Assembly (NCBI RefSeq): GCF_001562255.1
Contig: NZ_CP014301.1
Coordinates: 4,061,501 to 4,125,500 of the forward strand
Origin: Bosea sp. PAMC 26642
Lineage (GTDB): Bacteria; Pseudomonadota; Alphaproteobacteria; Rhizobiales; Beijerinckiaceae
DNA: 64,000 bases
Direction: 5' to 3'
The notes beneath the pieces were generated by a model that was not told the DNA's origin, ran no database searches, and saw only the letters and a list, made by a program, of their open reading frames with translations. Below, piece by piece: positions 9,408 to 18,145 of this stretch. The position numbers and the translations under genes are program-made. Position 1 is the stretch's first letter, and each line of letters starts with the position of its first letter.

Positions 9408-10301
9408 ATGTCGGATTTGCAGGACCGCCACAGCATCGCTGCGGCCGGATTGGCGGCGACGATCAGCTCCGAGGGCGCCGAACTGGTCAGCCTCAAGAGT
9501 GCCGATGGGACGGAATGGCTCTGGCAGGCCGGCCCGCAATGGCCGCGCCACGCCCCCGTGCTGTTTCCGATCGTCGGGCGTCTCGCCGACGACACGCTTC
9601 GGCACCAGGGCCGCGACCATCGCCTGACCCAGCATGGGTTCGCCCGCGACAGCCGCTTCGGCTGGGTAGCGCGCGGCGAAAGCTCCGCCCATCTGCGCCT
9701 GAGCGACAGTGCCGCGACGCGCGCGCTCTACCCCTTCGCCTTCACGCTCGACCTGATCTACGCCGCGGCCGGCAACACGCTCTCCGTGACGGCCGTGATC
9801 GCCAATCCCGGCGATCAAATGCTGCCCTGCAGCCTCGGCGCCCACCCAGCCTTCAACTGGCCGCTCGTCCCGGGACTGCCGCAGGAGAGCCATGCCGTCG
9901 AGTTCTCGGATGCCGAGACCGGCACTGCGTCGACCCTGACGCAAGGGTTGCTCGACGGAACGACGAGGCTGCCGCTCGAAGGCCGAGCCCTGCCGCTCTC
10001 GCCTGCTTTATTCGAGGCCGATGCGCTGATCCTCAGCGGCGTCGCCAGCCGCTCGATCCGCTATATGGCGCATGGTCCCGACGGGCAGACATTGCGCGCT
10101 CTGACGGTCGCATGGGAGGGCTATCGCGATCTCGGCCTCTGGTCGAAGCCGGGCGGAGCGCCCTTCCTCTGCATCGAGCCCTGGTACGGCACCGCAAGCC
10201 CGCTCGGCTGGCAGGGCGAATTCGCCGACAAGCCCGGCCTGATGCACATCGCGCCGGGCGAGACCCGCACGCTGGTCTGGAGCGTGACGCTGGAGAGCTA
10301 A
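9408..10301 (+). CDS. Aldose 1-epimerase family protein (LacX-like)
   Basis: A 297-residue protein of the galactose-mutarotase fold, which interconverts alpha and beta anomers of sugars. Diagnostic segments are ISSEGAELVSLKSADGTEWLW, PVLFPIVGRL, LTQHGFARDSRFGW with the catalytic-type His, LGAHPAFNWP with the second His, and a C-terminal FLCIEPWYG with the Glu. The HGFAR form places it with LacX-like members rather than GalM. Start choice: ATG at 9408 lies 7 bases after GAAAGG; an in-frame ATG at 9402 is too close. It precedes the sugar-acid locus but is separated from it by a repeat and a terminator. Confidence 0.85.
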   Translation: MSDLQDRHSIAAAGLAATISSEGAELVSLKSADGTEWLWQAGPQWPRHAPVLFPIVGRLADDTLRHQGRDHRLTQHGFARDSRFGWVARGESSAHLRLSDSAATRALYPFAFTLDLIYAAAGNTLSVTAVIANPGDQMLPCSLGAHPAFNWPLVPGLPQESHAVEFSDAETGTASTLTQGLLDGTTRLPLEGRALPLSPALFEADALILSGVASRSIRYMAHGPDGQTLRALTVAWEGYRDLGLWSKPGGAPFLCIEPWYGTASPLGWQGEFADKPGLMHIAPGETRTLVWSVTLES

Positions 10302-10339
10302 GACAAAGGCGCCTGAATCCGACCGGCACGACCCGTCAC

Positions 10340-10415
10340 CGTCATTGCGAGCGCAGCGAAGCAATCCAGCGTCTCGCGCAACCCTCTGGATTGCTTCGCT
10401 GCGCTCGCAATGACG
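10340..10415. repeat. Dispersed palindromic repeat, family A, copy 1
   Basis: Two 30-base perfect inverted arms start CGTCATTGCGAGCGCAGCGA and end at the mirrored CGCAATGACG, around a 16-base loop. Five more copies occur at 36331, 54661, 56630, 58443 and 61854. It sits in the gap between two convergent genes. Confidence 0.9.
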
Positions 10416-10481
10416 ACAACTCGAAATCGAGGGCCGTTGGTGTAGTCGATACTGCGGAGCCTCTCGGTCGTAGAACGCAAA

Positions 10482-10505
10482 GGCGGCGCGGTTTCCCGCG
10501 CCGCC
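10482..10505 (-). terminator. Probable intrinsic terminator of the first binding-protein gene
   Basis: A perfect 10-base-pair GC-rich stem (GGCGGCGCGG / CCGCGCCGCC) with a 4-base loop lies 20 bases past the stop of the minus-strand gene at 10526. On that strand it is followed only by TTTGCG, so the U-tract is weak. Confidence 0.55.
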
Positions 10506-10525
10506 ATTCATTCTAGATCGGGGTC

Positions 10526-11740
10526 TTACTTGCGCTTGGTGCCGACTTCCTCGTCCCAGCGCCGGAAGGCCGCAACCATCTTGTCGGGCGTCAGCGGCGT
10601 CTCGATCGGGTTGTTGGCGATCAGGTCGGCATATTCGGGCCGGCCATACTCGGCGATCGCCTTCTGGCTGCTTTCGGGCGCCATCGAGAGCGGGACGTCC
10701 TTCACCGCCGGGCCCGGATAGAAATAGCCCTCGTCATAGGTGAAGGCCTGCTGCTCGGGCGTCATGGTGTGGCTGATCAGGTCGAGGATCACAGCCAGCT
10801 TTTCCGGCGCGACGCCCTTGGGCACGAACATGTATTGCGCGTCGGAAACCCAGTGGAAGCCCTTCAGCGTCTGGATCTTGGCCTCCTTCGGCACGATGCC
10901 GAGCGCGCGCGGGTTGATGTCCCAGCCCGTGGTCGAGACGATCATGTCGCGCGAGCCGTCGCCGAGCTCCTTCATCGTCGCGCCCGTGCCGGTCGGGTAA
11001 TACTCGATGTTCTGGCCGAGCTCCTTGAGATAGGCCCAGGTCTTGTCCCAGCCGCCCATCGGGTCCTTGGGATCCTTGTCGCCGAGGATGTAGGGCAAGC
11101 CCATGATGAAGGTGCGTCCGGGTCCGGAGTTCGCCGGGCGGGCATAGAGGAAGCGGTTGGGGTTCTGCTTCGTCCAGGCCAGCAGTTCGTCGGTCGTGGT
11201 CGGCGGCTTGGCCACCTTGGCCGGCATGTATTCGAGCAGCGGGCCGGAGGGATAATAAACCACGCACATGCCCTGGCCTGAGCCGAGATTGTGCATGTCG
11301 AGCGCCGCCTTGAGCAGGATCTTGCTCGGATCGGGCAGCGATGCGGCATGGGCCGGGAACAGCGGCTCCCAGAGGTTCTGCTCGATGCCGGCCGAGAGCG
11401 CGTCGAGCCCGCCGATGACGAGGTCGATATCGACGCGCTTGGCCTCCTGCATCGCCTTGATCTTGCCCGGCAGTTCGGGGGCGGGCGCCTTGGTGAAGGT
11501 CATGCGCGAGACCAGATTCTTCTTGGCGTCGCGGTAGTTCTCGAGCGGCTTCTGCAACAACGCCAGCGCCCCGCCGACATCGATGATGCTGAGCGCGACG
11601 GGCGATTTCGGCAGGGCCAGGCCCTGCGCGGCGGCGCTACCCGCCTTCATCACGGGAAGGACCGCGAGCGCAGCGACGCCGCCCTCAACGAATTGACGGC
11701 GCGAGGTGCCGGATCTGGTCTTCGAGAATTCCTCAGACAT
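10526..11740 (-). CDS. ABC transporter solute-binding protein (family 1), first paralogue
   Basis: A 404-residue exported binding protein. The N-terminus has a twin-arginine-like motif (TSRRQFVEGG) and a hydrophobic stretch ending at SAAAQG. The mature part begins PVALSIIDVGGALALLQKP and contains KRVDIDLVIGGLDALSAGI, VYYPSGPLLEYMP, ARPANSGPGRTFIMGLPYI and DMIVSTTGWDINPRALGIVP. It is clearly a paralogue of the binding protein at 15117-16310; both share the segments VDIDLV, SGPGxTF and GWDINPRALGIVPKEA. It stands apart from the transporter operon, divergent from the AGE-family gene. The ligand is unknown; context suggests a uronic acid or derived sugar. Confidence 0.88.
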   Translation of the reverse strand: MSEEFSKTRSGTSRRQFVEGGVAALAVLPVMKAGSAAAQGLALPKSPVALSIIDVGGALALLQKPLENYRDAKKNLVSRMTFTKAPAPELPGKIKAMQEAKRVDIDLVIGGLDALSAGIEQNLWEPLFPAHAASLPDPSKILLKAALDMHNLGSGQGMCVVYYPSGPLLEYMPAKVAKPPTTTDELLAWTKQNPNRFLYARPANSGPGRTFIMGLPYILGDKDPKDPMGGWDKTWAYLKELGQNIEYYPTGTGATMKELGDGSRDMIVSTTGWDINPRALGIVPKEAKIQTLKGFHWVSDAQYMFVPKGVAPEKLAVILDLISHTMTPEQQAFTYDEGYFYPGPAVKDVPLSMAPESSQKAIAEYGRPEYADLIANNPIETPLTPDKMVAAFRRWDEEVGTKRK

Positions 11741-11776
11741 GGTGTTCTCCCTTTTCGTTCACTGCTGGGGTGCGGT

Positions 11777-11789
11777 CAGGTATGACCTG
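11777..11789. promoter_or_regulatory. Candidate operator between binding-protein and isomerase genes
   Basis: CAGGTATGACCTG has 5-base perfect arms around ATG and a GT-N3-AC core like the sites of FadR-subfamily GntR regulators. It lies in the 111-base divergent promoter region, 37 bases from the binding-protein start. The GntR gene of this locus is 7.7 kb away. Binding is inferred, not shown. Confidence 0.4.
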
Positions 11790-11851
11790 CCGTCGATGGC
11801 CGCCGCTCCTGATCGAGCGGCGGAATGGGATCGGGCGCAAGGAGCGCGGGA

Positions 11852-12997
11852 ATGGATGGATATGGAGCCGACGCGATCGAGGCCTGGCTGACCGGTACGT
11901 TGCTGCCGGGCTGGCTGGCGCGCATTCACGACCCGGCGCAACCGGGTTTTCCCGATCTGGTCGAGGCCGACGGCATGGTCGTCCGAAGCGAGATGCGCAG
12001 CACGCTGGTGACGGCGCGGCTCTCCTACGTGTTCAGCCACGCCCATCTTCTGGGGGTCCCTGGCGCGCTGGAGGCCGCACGCCACGGCATGGATTTCCTC
12101 TGGACGCGCTGTCGCCGCCCCGATGGGCGTTTCAGCCACCGTTGCACGCCCGAAGGCGAGCCCGTTGACGCAAAGTCCGATTTCTACGACCTCGCCTTCG
12201 TCCTGTTCGCGCTCGGCTGGCATGCCCGCGCCAGCGCCGAGCCGGTCTGGCTCGATCGCGCCGAGGAGGTGATGAGCTTCATCGAGACGGATCTCGCCCA
12301 TCCGGCAGGCGGTTTCGCCGAGGATACGCTCGGCGCGCTTCCGCGTCGGCAGAACCCGCATATGCACCTGCTCGAAGCCTGCCACGCTCTGGCGCAGTCG
12401 TCCGGCGACGGGCGCTGGCTCGATCGCGCCGAGGCGCTTGTCCAGTTGATGCAGGCCTATATGCTCGATCACCGCACCGGCTCTCTCGGCGAGTTCTTCG
12501 ACGAGGATTGGCGACTGGCCGCCGGCCTGCCGGGACAGGTTCGCGAGCCGGGACACCATTACGAATGGACCTGGCTGCTGCATCACCACGACGGGCTGAC
12601 CGGCACGACGCGGGCGCGCGACGCGGCGCGGACGCTCTACGCCTTCGCCGGGCGCCATCATTGCGAAGGCACGGTGCATCCGGTCGTCAACGAGATCGGC
12701 CCCGACGGCGCTATCATCGACGGCGCTGCGCTGCTCTGGCCGCAGACCGAATATCTCAAGGCGCTTGTGGCCCGCATCGAATTCGAGGGGGACGCGGAAG
12801 CCGCGTCGCGGCTCGACCCGCATCTCGCGCTGATGTTCGAGCGCTTCGTCGATCGCAAGACCGGGCTCTGGACCAACCGCATCGACGCCGCAGGCGAGTC
12901 GGTCGTCGCGCAGGTGCCGGTGCGCGTGCTCTACCATCTGCTGCTGGCGCTGGCGGAGGTGGTGCGGGTCAAGCGGCTGATCGCGGCCAAGACCTGA
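11852..12997 (+). CDS. AGE family sugar epimerase/isomerase
   Basis: A 381-residue (alpha/alpha)6-barrel protein of the N-acylglucosamine 2-epimerase / YihS / mannose isomerase family. Signature stretches are RSEMRSTLVTARLSYVFSHA near residue 55, DAKSDFYDLAFVLFALGWHA near 115, RQNPHMHLLEACHAL, GHHYEWTWLLHHHDG and WPQTEYLKALVARIEF, which contain the conserved Arg, His and Glu of the active site. Members interconvert aldoses and ketoses or epimerise at C2. With mannonate dehydratase and two dehydrogenases nearby, a sugar or sugar-acid isomerisation is likely. The ATG at 11852 follows AAGGAG by 8 bases. Confidence 0.85.
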   Translation: MDGYGADAIEAWLTGTLLPGWLARIHDPAQPGFPDLVEADGMVVRSEMRSTLVTARLSYVFSHAHLLGVPGALEAARHGMDFLWTRCRRPDGRFSHRCTPEGEPVDAKSDFYDLAFVLFALGWHARASAEPVWLDRAEEVMSFIETDLAHPAGGFAEDTLGALPRRQNPHMHLLEACHALAQSSGDGRWLDRAEALVQLMQAYMLDHRTGSLGEFFDEDWRLAAGLPGQVREPGHHYEWTWLLHHHDGLTGTTRARDAARTLYAFAGRHHCEGTVHPVVNEIGPDGAIIDGAALLWPQTEYLKALVARIEFEGDAEAASRLDPHLALMFERFVDRKTGLWTNRIDAAGESVVAQVPVRVLYHLLLALAEVVRVKRLIAAKT

Positions 12998-13046
12998 ATG
13001 CCGCCTTTCGATCCGCTCGACGCTGCAGGCCCAGCTTGCCATTGCG

Positions 13047-14075
13047 TCAGCCTTCCGCTTTCGGCGAAGCCGGCCAGCCGGCGGCCTTCAGGATCGCATC
13101 GACCAGATGCTGCGAGGCCAGCGCTTCCTCGCCGGTGACGACGGGATCGCGGCCTTCGACGATGGCGTCGAGGAAATCGCCGATCACGGCGCGGTGGGCG
13201 TCATGGGGGAAATCCATGATGTTGGCGCCGCTGCCGGTCGATCCCTCGGCCTCGACCACCTCCCAGCGCCCGTCGAGGAAGGCGAGTTCGAGACGCCCGC
13301 CGACCAGGGCGGCAAATCCCCTGCTGCCGGTGATCTCGATGCGCTCGGGATGGCCGGGATAGGCCGCGGTCGTGGTGACCAGCGTTGCAGGCGCGCCATT
13401 GCCGGTCTCCAGCAGGGCCGAGACGTAGTCCTCGGTCTCCATGCGATGCAGCCCCGTGGTGCGCGCCTGCGCCGCGACCACCTTCGAGACGCCGACCAGC
13501 GAGCGAAACAGGTCGAGCGAATGGATCGCCTGCGTCAGCAGCACCCCGCCGCCGTCGCGCTTGAGCGTGCCGCGGCCGGGCTCGTCGTAATAGGCCTGCG
13601 GCCGCCACCACGGCACGTGCAGGAACGCGGCTTCGATGCTACCGAGTTCGCCGTCGTCGAGCGCGGTTTTCAGTCTCAGGCTGGCGGGCCGGAAGCGGTG
13701 CTGCAGCACGACGGCGAGGATCTTTCCGCTCGCGCGTCCGGCCGCCACCAGTTCCGCACCCCGCGCGCTTGTCAGCTCCAGCGGCTTCTCGACCAGCACG
13801 TGCTTGCCGGCTTGGAGACAGCGCCGCGACACATCGAGATGGCTCGAGGGCGGCGTCAGCACGATCGCGGCCTCGATGGTCGGGTCGGCCAGCACCGCGT
13901 CGAGATCGGTCGTGGTCGGGAAAGGAAACTCGCGGCCGAAGGCGGCGGCACGCTCGGGCGAACGGCTGACGGCGAAACGCACCTCGGCGCGGTCCTTCAA
14001 GTCGAGCAGGCTCTTCGAGTGCGGCAGCGAGGCCGGCCCGAGCCCGATGATGGCGATCCCGATCCTGCGCGTCAT
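13047..14075 (-). CDS. Gfo/Idh/MocA family oxidoreductase (A)
   Basis: A 342-residue NAD(P)-dependent sugar oxidoreductase. The N-terminal Rossmann part begins RRIGIAIIGLGPASLPH, the family hallmark is HVLVEKPLELT near residue 95, and the C-terminal part has GGGVLLTQAIHSLDLFRSL, where the conserved His and Asp help bind sugar. Its start overlaps the stop of the next dehydrogenase by 4 bases, so the two are coupled. It is the last gene of the leftward transporter operon and converges with the AGE gene at a gap of 49 bases. It could oxidise or reduce the imported sugar; the substrate is not evident. Confidence 0.9.
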   Translation of the reverse strand: MTRRIGIAIIGLGPASLPHSKSLLDLKDRAEVRFAVSRSPERAAAFGREFPFPTTTDLDAVLADPTIEAAIVLTPPSSHLDVSRRCLQAGKHVLVEKPLELTSARGAELVAAGRASGKILAVVLQHRFRPASLRLKTALDDGELGSIEAAFLHVPWWRPQAYYDEPGRGTLKRDGGGVLLTQAIHSLDLFRSLVGVSKVVAAQARTTGLHRMETEDYVSALLETGNGAPATLVTTTAAYPGHPERIEITGSRGFAALVGGRLELAFLDGRWEVVEAEGSTGSGANIMDFPHDAHRAVIGDFLDAIVEGRDPVVTGEEALASQHLVDAILKAAGWPASPKAEG

Positions 14076-15100
14076 GCCTGTGGACTCCCGAGAGATTTTT
14101 GCGGCACCCAGGCCGCGCGCGCCTGCGCCTCCAGCGCCAGACGGCAGACGGCAAAGACATGGGACTGGCGCATCGCGCTCTCGCCGCGCGAGCCGATGTC
14201 GGCGACGAGGTTGCGGAAATAGGTCAACGGCTCTGTCGAGGCGTCGATATGGCGCGTGCCGTGGCGGTCGACGAGAAAGACGTGGTCGGTGCCCGGCCGC
14301 CCGGCGATATCGACATATTTGCGCAGCTCGATCGTGCCTTTGGTGCCCAGGATCGTCAGGCGGCCGTCACCCCATGTCGGCAGCCCGTCGGCGGTGAACC
14401 AGTCAACACGGATATAGCCGCCGGCCCGGTCGCTGCGCAGCAGGACCTCGCCGAAATCCTCGAAATCGGGCAGGTCGTTGTCGGCGAAGTGACCGACCGC
14501 CGAAGTGACGATCTGCGCCTCGGTCGAACCGGTGAAATGCAGGAACTGGTCGATCTGGTGCGAGGCGATGTCGGTCAGGATGCCGCCATAGGTCGCCTTG
14601 TCGAAGAACCAGTCCGGCCGGATGGCGCGGTTGAACCGGTGCGGGCCGAGTCCCACGGTCTGGATCACGCGGCCGATCGTGCCGTCCGCGATCAGCTTGC
14701 CGGCGATGAGGGTGGCGGGGACGGTGAAGCGTTCCGAAAAGCAGATCGAGAAGATCCGGCCGGTTTCCGCGACCGCGGCCTCGACCGCAGCAAGCTGGTC
14801 GAAACTCGTCACGCCCGGCTTGTCGACCATAACGTCCTTGCCGGCCTGCATCGCCGCGATCGCGATCCCGGCGCGGTCGCAAGGGACGGCTGCGCAGACG
14901 ATCAGGTCGATCGTGGGATCGTCGAGCAGCGCTTCGCGCTCGCGCGCCACGAGCGCCGGAAAGCGCTCGCGGAAGCCTGCGAGCACGCGCTCGTCGCTGG
15001 TTGTCGGATCGAAGCCGGCGCAGTCGGCGCCGGCTTCGATGAGACCGCCCACCATGTGGAAGATGTGGCGGTGGTCCAGCCCTATGGCTGCGAAGCGCAT
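14072..15100 (-). CDS. Gfo/Idh/MocA family oxidoreductase (B)
   Basis: A second 342-residue member of the family, only distantly similar to its neighbour. It begins MRFAAIGLDHRHIFHMVGGL, an atypical Rossmann start in which the usual GxGxxG is replaced by GLDHRH, as in some subfamilies. It keeps the DVMVDKPGVTSF motif (DKP instead of EKP) and YGGILTDIASHQIDQFLHF with the sugar-binding His/Asp region. It lies 16 bases downstream of the second binding-protein gene. The pair of dehydrogenases suggests an oxidation-reduction two-step on the imported sugar, as in other sugar-epimerising operons; this is inference. Confidence 0.87.
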   Translation of the reverse strand: MRFAAIGLDHRHIFHMVGGLIEAGADCAGFDPTTSDERVLAGFRERFPALVAREREALLDDPTIDLIVCAAVPCDRAGIAIAAMQAGKDVMVDKPGVTSFDQLAAVEAAVAETGRIFSICFSERFTVPATLIAGKLIADGTIGRVIQTVGLGPHRFNRAIRPDWFFDKATYGGILTDIASHQIDQFLHFTGSTEAQIVTSAVGHFADNDLPDFEDFGEVLLRSDRAGGYIRVDWFTADGLPTWGDGRLTILGTKGTIELRKYVDIAGRPGTDHVFLVDRHGTRHIDASTEPLTYFRNLVADIGSRGESAMRQSHVFAVCRLALEAQARAAWVPQKSLGSPQA

Positions 15101-15116
15101 GCTGCTCCGGCTCCTT

Positions 15117-16310
15117 CTACTTCGGCGCCCCGTGTCCGACGCCGATCTCCTGGTCCCAGCGGCGGAAGGCTGCGACGAGACGTTCCGGTGTCAGCGGCGG
15201 GCGGGTCGGGGTCTTGGCGATCAGGTCGTCATACATCGGCCGGCCGTACTCCTTGAGCACGTCGCGGCTCTCCTGCGGCGCCATGGCGAGGGTCACGCCC
15301 TTGATCGCCGGGCCTGGGTAGAAATAGCCCTTGTCATAGGTCGCGGCCTGCGCCTCGGGCTTGAGCATGTGGGACATCAGCGCCAGCAGCGCCGGCATCT
15401 TGGCCACGTCCGTACCCTTGGGCACGCACATGAACTGCGTGTCGGGGATCCAGTGCGTGTTGGCGAGCACGAAGACCTCGGCCTCCTTCGGCACGATGCC
15501 GAGCGCGCGGGGATTGATGTCCCAGCCGAAGGTCGAGACGATGACGTCGCGCGTGCCCTCGCCGAGCTCCTTCATCGTCGGCGTGGTGCCGCCCGGATAG
15601 TAGTCGATCCCGGTACCGAGTTCCTTGAGATAGGCCCAGCTCTTGTTCCAGCCGTTCATCGGGTCGGAGGGGTCGGAATCGTTCAGGATGTAGGGAAGGC
15701 CCTGCAGGAAGGTCCAGCCGGGGCCGGAATTGACCGGGCGCGCATAGGTGAAGCGCTTAGGGTTCTGCTTGACGTAAGCCAGGAACTCCTCGGCCGTCTT
15801 GGGCACCGTCTTGAGGCGATCGGGCGCGTATTCGAACAGCGGGCCCGACGGCGAATAGACCACGGCCACGCCTTCGTTCTGGCCGAAGTTCTTCTGCATC
15901 ATCAGCGCCTGCTCGTGATAGACCTCCTCGGCCTTGGGCAGCTGCGACGTGTAGCTCTTCCAGACATCGACCCAGAGCCCCTGCTGGACGCCATCCGACA
16001 TCGCGCCGGGCCCCGTCAGCACGAGGTCGATATCGACGCGGTTGGCCTGCTGCTGCGCCTTCAGCTTCGCCGGCAGCTCCGGCGAGGGCGCGCGCGAAAA
16101 GTTCAGCCGTGAGATCAGCTTCGGATTGTCCTTGGCGAATTTTTCGATCGAGGCTTGCGTCAGCTGCAGATTGCCGGCGACGTCGATGATGTTCAGCGCC
16201 ACCGGCGCAGGCGTGGTCTGGGCGCGCGCGCCGGTCGCATGCAGCGCGGCGAGCCCCGCCACGCCGCCGACGATGTGTCGGCGGGTCGGATGAGATGTCG
16301 TATCGGCCAT
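15117..16310 (-). CDS. ABC transporter solute-binding protein (family 1), second paralogue
   Basis: A 397-residue exported binding protein of the same type as 10526-11740. The signal region TSHPTRRHIVGGVAGLAALH ends near GARAQ. The mature part starts PVALNIIDVAGNLQLTQAS and contains NRVDIDLVLTGPGAMSDGVQ, VYSPSGPLFEYAPDR, ARPVNSGPGWTFLQGLPYIL and DVIVSTFGWDINPRALGIVP. Unlike its paralogue it sits inside the transporter operon, 105 bases after the permease gene and 16 bases before dehydrogenase B. It is the most likely cognate receptor of the permeases encoded next to it. Confidence 0.9.
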   Translation of the reverse strand: MADTTSHPTRRHIVGGVAGLAALHATGARAQTTPAPVALNIIDVAGNLQLTQASIEKFAKDNPKLISRLNFSRAPSPELPAKLKAQQQANRVDIDLVLTGPGAMSDGVQQGLWVDVWKSYTSQLPKAEEVYHEQALMMQKNFGQNEGVAVVYSPSGPLFEYAPDRLKTVPKTAEEFLAYVKQNPKRFTYARPVNSGPGWTFLQGLPYILNDSDPSDPMNGWNKSWAYLKELGTGIDYYPGGTTPTMKELGEGTRDVIVSTFGWDINPRALGIVPKEAEVFVLANTHWIPDTQFMCVPKGTDVAKMPALLALMSHMLKPEAQAATYDKGYFYPGPAIKGVTLAMAPQESRDVLKEYGRPMYDDLIAKTPTRPPLTPERLVAAFRRWDQEIGVGHGAPK

Positions 16311-16415
16311 TGTCTTCTCCCTGGGTTGGACCCTCTTTCCGCCGCCCGTGAACGGGTGGCGCCGGGGCCTCGATGATGTCGCGGCCGGCTTTCCGCCGGC
16401 CGTAGTCCTATGTCG

Positions 16416-17249
16416 TCAGCGCCGCCCTCCGCCGCCGACGATCTGCGTCGGGTTGACGAAGCGCAGGGCGATCACGAGCCAGATCAGCGTCGTCGCCATG
16501 TAGATCACCGCCATCGCGTCGATGCTCTGCACCGCCCGCACGCCGGCCGCGAAGACGGCGTAGTAGAGCGCCACCACCAGCGTCTGGCTCGTCGGCCCGG
16601 CGGTGAGGAAGGTCAGCTCGAACATCGCGATGGTACGAACCAGCACGAGCAGCAGGGCTGCGAGGATGCCGGGCATCAGCAGCGGCAGCAGCACATGGAT
16701 GAAGAGCTTGAAGGTGTTGGCGCCGAAGACGCGCGCCGCCTGCTCGATCTTGGTGTCGATCTGCTCGATGAAGGGGATCATCACCAGGATGACGAAGGGC
16801 ACCGTCGGCACGAGATTGGCGAGCACGACGCCCGACATCTGCCCGGCGAGGCCGAGCCTGTAGAGCACCGTCGCCAGCGGGATGCCGAAGGTGATTGGCG
16901 GCACCAGAAGCGGCAGCAGGAAGAGCAGCATCACGAGCTTCTTGCCGGGGAACTCGCGCCGCGCCAGCGCATAGGCCGCCGGCACGCCGATCAGGCCCGA
17001 CAGGGCCACCACCAGGAACACGATCTGGAAGGTGACGCTGAGCACGTCCGAGAGCTGGAACTCCGACCACGCGGCCGTGTACCAGCGTGTCGTCCAGCCG
17101 GCCGGGAACCAGGTCCCGAGCCAGCGCGTCGCGAAGGAGCTCGTGATCACCGTCGCGATCATCGCGAGCAGGTTGAGCAGGAAGAAGCCGATGAGCGCCC
17201 AGTTGGCGGCGGCCCAAAGCTTCGTCGAAAGGCGGGTATCGGCGACCAT
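16416..17249 (-). CDS. ABC transporter permease, second subunit
   Basis: A 277-residue inner-membrane protein with six predicted hydrophobic segments. It has the EAA-loop EQAARVFGANTFKLFIHVLL followed by PLLMPG, the coupling helix to the ATPase. It begins MVADTRLSTKLWAAANWALI. The frame is open much further upstream through the other permease, but the ATG at 17249 gives the right length and lies 5 bases from the previous stop. It forms a heteromeric channel with the product of 17255-18145. Confidence 0.9.
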   Translation of the reverse strand: MVADTRLSTKLWAAANWALIGFFLLNLLAMIATVITSSFATRWLGTWFPAGWTTRWYTAAWSEFQLSDVLSVTFQIVFLVVALSGLIGVPAAYALARREFPGKKLVMLLFLLPLLVPPITFGIPLATVLYRLGLAGQMSGVVLANLVPTVPFVILVMIPFIEQIDTKIEQAARVFGANTFKLFIHVLLPLLMPGILAALLLVLVRTIAMFELTFLTAGPTSQTLVVALYYAVFAAGVRAVQSIDAMAVIYMATTLIWLVIALRFVNPTQIVGGGGRR

Positions 17250-17254
17250 CGGCT

Positions 17255-18145
17255 TCAACCCTTCCCGCCGCCGGCCGGCCCGCGATAGAGCAGCCCGCGC
17301 AAACTCAGGACCAGTACGACGATGCTGAGCTGGACCATGCCCATGATCATCGCCACCGCCGAGGCCATCGAGTAGTCGTATTCCTCGAACGCCGCTTGAT
17401 AGGCCGCGATCGAGATCACCCGCGTCGGACCCGCCGGCGCGCCCAGCAGCACCGCCGAGGGGAAGACCGAGAAGGCCTGCACGAAGCTGAGGCAGAAGGT
17501 GATCGCCAGGCCCGGCAGCAGTAGCGGAAACAGGATGGTCTTGAACCGTTCCCACGGCCCTGCGCCCAACGTCGCAGCCGCCTTCTCCAGCGCCGGATCG
17601 ATGCCCGAGAGATAGGACAGCGTCAGCAGGAAGGTGAAGGGGAAGCCGGTGATCACCAACGAGAGCATCACGCCCCAGTAATTGTGCAGGAGCTTGATCG
17701 GCGTCGAGATCAGCCCGAGCGTCATCAGGGTGCGGTTGAACCAGCCCTGCGGGCCGAGATAGGCCAACAGCCCCTGCGCCACGAGCACGGTGCCCAGCGT
17801 GATCGGGATCACCAGCAGCGTCGTCAGCAGGCGCTGGTGTTGCAGCAGCCTGACGCGGAAGGCGATCGGCACCGCGAAGACCAGCGTCAGCAGCGTGACA
17901 GGCAATGCCAGCCAGAGCGTGGTGGCGATCGTTCCGTACAGGAAGGAATCCGAGAAGAAGCGCGTGTAGTTCGACAGCGCGCCGCCGGCCTTCGGATTGA
18001 ACGACAGCACCAGCCCGTACAGGAACGGGTAGATGAACAGCAGCAGCAGGAAGATCACGGCGGGCACGACGAGCAGCGTCAGCCCGTCCAGACCGCGTGC
18101 CGCGAGCCTCTGCTTCAGCGGGATATCGTCGAAGGCTGCGCTCAT
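17255..18145 (-). CDS. ABC transporter permease, first subunit
   Basis: A 296-residue inner-membrane permease of the spermidine/iron/2-aminoethylphosphonate-like class. It starts MSAAFDDIPLKQRLAARG, has a first membrane helix at about residues 22-48 (VVPAVIFLLLLFIYPFLYGL), and carries the EAA loop EKAAATLGAGPWERFKTILF followed by PLLLPG. It overlaps the ATPase gene by 4 bases upstream and precedes the second permease by 5 bases. Confidence 0.9.
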   Translation of the reverse strand: MSAAFDDIPLKQRLAARGLDGLTLLVVPAVIFLLLLFIYPFLYGLVLSFNPKAGGALSNYTRFFSDSFLYGTIATTLWLALPVTLLTLVFAVPIAFRVRLLQHQRLLTTLLVIPITLGTVLVAQGLLAYLGPQGWFNRTLMTLGLISTPIKLLHNYWGVMLSLVITGFPFTFLLTLSYLSGIDPALEKAAATLGAGPWERFKTILFPLLLPGLAITFCLSFVQAFSVFPSAVLLGAPAGPTRVISIAAYQAAFEEYDYSMASAVAMIMGMVQLSIVVLVLSLRGLLYRGPAGGGKG